Origin: Desulfobacula sp.
Lineage (GTDB): Bacteria; Desulfobacterota; Desulfobacteria; Desulfobacterales; Desulfobacteraceae
Length of the DNA: 64,000 bases
Assembly (NCBI RefSeq): GCF_030145145.1
Contig: NZ_JAQYWD010000021.1
Coordinates: 42,036 to 106,035, forward strand
Direction: 5' to 3'
Shown: positions 61,856-64,000 of the stretch, piece by piece
Layout of the letters: each line of letters starts with the position of its first letter
How positions within the stretch are numbered: position 1 is the first letter of the stretch
Program-made: the position numbers and the translations under genes
Notes under the pieces: generated by a model
What the model was told of the DNA's origin: nothing
Database searches by the model: none
Seen by the model: only the letters and a program-made list of their open reading frames with translations

Positions 61856-61906
61856 CTCATTGCCCCCGATTTAATTTTTAATTGAGGCGACATCTATCCT
61901 GACACA

Positions 61907-62411
61907 GGGGGATAGGGATGTTGTCGATGAAATTATTTTCAGGACAAATCATTCCAGAAATCGCTTACTGCTTGAGTTGATGGCAAGAGGTGGTATGAGA
62001 GTCGGGGAAGTTCTGAAATTAAAAGCTAAGAATGTGAACGGCAGAAAGTTGGTTTTATCTGACCCGAAAAGCGGAAATCAGACTGAGATAGTTTTTATCC
62101 CCAAAAAAATAGCGGATCGTCTACGGGAATATATCGTCTCCGCAAAGATGGGAGATGACCATAACGTGTTTCCATTAGGATACACTAGAGCCCGTGAAAT
62201 TGTTCAAAATACAGGAAAAATGATAAATGTAAATTTGAACCCTCATGATCTTAGACGACATGCCGCCACTTACGCAAGCAGATCAGGGGTTCCCATTGAA
62301 ATCGTATCAAAAATAATTCTCCGCCATGCGAATCTATCAACTACCCAGCGTTATCTTGGAAAAGTCAGTGATACAGAGGCTATCCACTGGATTGATAATC
62401 TTTACAAATAA
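61907..62411 (+). pseudogene. Tyrosine recombinase C-terminal fragment truncated at the IS end
   Basis: The frame is open from the IS boundary (GDRDVVDEIIFRTNHSRNRL) to 62411. It has Arg I in ARGGMRVGEVLKLK, a Lys-beta hairpin, box II NPHDLRRHAATYASRSG and ILRHANLSTTQRYLG with the nucleophilic Tyr. The N-terminal core-binding domain is missing and is not found on the other side of the IS, so insertion was followed by deletion. The sequence is unlike the three RIT recombinases and belongs to the ordinary XerC/D-like or phage integrase type. Confidence 0.75.
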
Positions 62412-62601
62412 AATTTACGGGGATTGGTAAAAGCCGATCCCCGATTTATTCTAAACCACCATATCTTGTGCCAGGCCTCAATGACAAACATGATAAAACT
62501 ATGAATACAAGTAGTTGCCCAACTGAGTATCTGTTACCCTGAGAACTGGCAAAAGAAGTCAACGCCTTTTGATTAAAGAATTAAATCAACTGTAGATAGA
62601 C

Positions 62602-62733
62602 TTATGTTGTGAGCGGCTCTAACCACCTGATTTTTAAAAGGATTTTAACTCTTGGCTATGCAAATTAATATTTCCATTAAATTCAAAAACTTATAAGTGA
62701 TTTCAAGATTTTTTAAAACAACTCGCAACATAA
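62602..62733. repeat. End unit of the second RIT element (132 bp)
   Basis: TTATGTTGTGAG at 62602-62613 and the inverted CAACTCGCAACATAA at 62719-62733. Same size, same inverted arrangement and same distance (53 bases) from the third recombinase as the unit at 52435-52565. Marks the outer boundary of the second element in this window. Confidence 0.7.
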
Positions 62734-62785
62734 TATTTTGTTTTACTACGTAGGTCACCGTGTCTGAGCCAGGCAGTACCTATCG

Positions 62786-63805
62786 TTAAAGACTGTCTAA
62801 CCAGGTTAAAATTTCTTCATTGTTTTTCCAATTTACTAACTCTTTTATTTTTTTATCATGTTTTATTTTCAGTCGTGTATATTTTATAAATTTCTTTTGG
62901 ATGTCACGTTTCCTGGACAAATCAAGCTGCAGATAGGTCATTGTGGATTCTATACTTTGATGCCCAAGGCGGTTTTTTATATCAGAGACCGCGTAATTTG
63001 AGGCCAGCATACTCACGGCACAGGAGTGACGAAAACTGTGAACCGGACTCAGATTTTTGATACGCTTTGGAGGCAGGGCTTTTGCTAAGTATTTCCTGCA
63101 GATCTTATTAATGCCATGCCGTGTCAGTTCTTTTTTCCGCTGATTGATAAACAGTCGGTGGGCATAGAAAGGGATCGGGTCGATACGGTAGTTTAAAATG
63201 TAGCTTGTGATCAACGATGCTGTCGTTGGCCACAGGTGAATAAGCCGGTACCGATTTCCTTTGCCCAGGATAGCAAGCGTCTGATTTTCAGGATCAAAAT
63301 AATCAAGATCAAGGCTTGCCACTTCGCTGGCCCTGGCTCCGGAGTCATAAAGAACGTGAAGTATGGTATAATCCCGCATCCCTTCTTTTTTCTTGAGATT
63401 AACAGCATTAAACACTTTCATGATCTCCTCAGGATATAAAAATCCGATCAGTTTCTTTTGAGCTTTCTTTTGTGGCAGAGTCAGGATAACGTTGGCCATC
63501 TTTTTTTTGTCCGGATGCATGAATCGGATCATCTTGGCTAATGACTTGATCACGGCCAGTCGGTTGTTTCGTGTCTGAACGGTGTTTCTCCGATGGGTCT
63601 CCAGGTGATTTAAAAAAGACAGCACAGCATCTGTTGTTAAATGATCTATTTTCAGTGACTTGAGCTTGATTGAATGATGGGCGGCTAAAAAAGGTAAAAA
63701 CAATGAGAACGTTTCCTGGTACGTTCTGATGCTCTGCTCACTGGCGCCTTTTATCCGGGGCAAATATTGATTAAAGAACTGATGTAAACAACTTGATAAT
63801 CTCAT
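62786..63805 (-). CDS. Tyrosine recombinase, third of a second trio (RitC position)
   Basis: 339 residues, the same length as the gene at 51363 and clearly homologous throughout (for example LSSCLHQFFNQYLPRIKG, IGFLYPEEIMKVFNAV, LTRHGINKIC, FRHSCAVSML). Catalytic residues: Arg I in LYDSGARASEVASLDLDYFD, HSFRHSCAVSML, LGHQSIESTMTYLQLD. The ATG overlaps the stop of the upstream recombinase. Sequence differences are spread evenly, so this is a separate, diverged element rather than a recent copy. Confidence 0.87.
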   Translation of the reverse strand: MRLSSCLHQFFNQYLPRIKGASEQSIRTYQETFSLFLPFLAAHHSIKLKSLKIDHLTTDAVLSFLNHLETHRRNTVQTRNNRLAVIKSLAKMIRFMHPDKKKMANVILTLPQKKAQKKLIGFLYPEEIMKVFNAVNLKKKEGMRDYTILHVLYDSGARASEVASLDLDYFDPENQTLAILGKGNRYRLIHLWPTTASLITSYILNYRIDPIPFYAHRLFINQRKKELTRHGINKICRKYLAKALPPKRIKNLSPVHSFRHSCAVSMLASNYAVSDIKNRLGHQSIESTMTYLQLDLSRKRDIQKKFIKYTRLKIKHDKKIKELVNWKNNEEILTWLDSL

Positions 63806-64000
63806 ATAGCCTCATTCATTGACATTGAAAAATCAAGCATCTGTCGGCGATGCTTTGCATCCAGTACCTTCAGGTATTTGGTTGTATATTTGTACTCGCT
63901 GTGTCCCATGTAAACTGCCAGCACCGGCAGTGCATTTTGAGGGGATTTGCCCTGTTGTTTAATACGTTTCAGGGTATTCACAGCAAAAGAATGACGAAGA
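63802..64000 (-). CDS. Tyrosine recombinase, second of a second trio (RitB position), partial
   Basis: Only the C-terminal ~65 codons lie in the window; the rest is beyond 64000. LRHSFAVNTLKRIKQQGKSP carries the His-x-x-Arg box, and VLAVYMGHSEYKYTTKYLKV the third basic residue and Tyr. It matches the end of the gene at 50392. The stop TGA overlaps the next start (ATGA), as in the first element. Confidence 0.85.
   Translation of the reverse strand, partial: LRHSFAVNTLKRIKQQGKSPQNALPVLAVYMGHSEYKYTTKYLKVLDAKHRRQMLDFSMSMNEAI

Larger units (their letters stand above)
60964..61906 (-). mobile_element. IS3-type insertion sequence remnant
   Basis: Two overlapping frames with an A9 slippery run at 61395-61403, a proximal terminus reading TGTGTCAGGATAGATGTCGC at the 61906 end, and loss of the catalytic part of the second frame at the other end. 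It abuts the 5' side of a tyrosine recombinase fragment. Confidence 0.7.

Overview
The window is a 64 kb stretch of bacterial chromosome with a tight, biosynthetic left part and a scarred, mobile-element-rich right part. No rRNA, tRNA or CRISPR array was recognised. The gene repertoire (eukaryote-like HisA, PAS-LuxR and Cache-PAS sensors, DUF1365-cyclopropane synthase fusion, FadR-type regulators, TctC/phthalate-decarboxylase-like periplasmic binding proteins, degenerating transposases) fits an anaerobic, metabolically versatile member of the Desulfobacterota (Desulfobacteraceae-like). That assignment is an inference from gene style; no sulfate-reduction gene is present to confirm it.

Left region, 1-11,100. 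The window opens inside a TPP riboswitch that leads a six-gene thiamine salvage operon: an ABC importer for a thiamine-pyrimidine-like precursor (ATPase, permease, NMT1-type binding protein) followed by thiM, thiE and thiD. Next is a three-gene operon (5,113-10,261) of unrecognised function: a single-span membrane protein, a P-loop protein with a non-canonical Walker A, and an actin/Hsp70-fold ATPase. It is the best candidate here for an undescribed molecular machine and is reminiscent of SrfABC-type systems. A perfect hairpin separates it from a convergent, solitary, eukaryote-type hisA.

11,200-17,700: an orphan pseudopilin and partner, a cfa plus geranylgeranyl-reductase-like operon with a readable promoter, a frameshifted agmatinase remnant, and two exported proteins.

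17,684-26,300: an eight-gene minus-strand operon (FadR-type regulator, amidohydrolase, DppBCFD-type transporter, binding protein, NSAR/OSBS-like racemase) whose promoter carries a perfect 14-bp palindrome between -35 and -10. It looks like uptake and stereochemical processing of peptides or N-acylated amino acids.

26,300-35,000: a decayed gene split by a 159-bp MITE-like element with a TAA target duplication, then an AraC/REDY pair. A GntR-led organic-acid locus follows that is visibly dying: tctC has no signal peptide, tctA is deleted and frameshifted, tctB is truncated, a class II aldolase has one nonsense codon, and there is a phthalate-decarboxylase-like fragment.

35,000-46,000: YbgA-like protein; a FAD oxidoreductase / DUF1365-CFA fusion pair; an SRPBCC-SDR fusion; a rubrerythrin remnant with a stop at codon 3; a PPOX protein; two small proteins, one of only 46 residues; a PAS-LuxR regulator; and a Cache-PAS-HisKA sensor without an ATPase domain.

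46,000-64,000: a truncated aldehyde dehydrogenase; a complete Recombinase-In-Trio (RIT) element, 48,472-52,565, with two accessory genes; an MFS transporter; a TRIC channel; transposase debris; a secreted HExxH protein; a MarR/methyltransferase pair sharing an operator; a truncated class III cyclase; a FUSC exporter; an IS3-type remnant lodged against a tyrosine recombinase fragment; and, at the right edge in opposite orientation, the end of a second, diverged RIT element.
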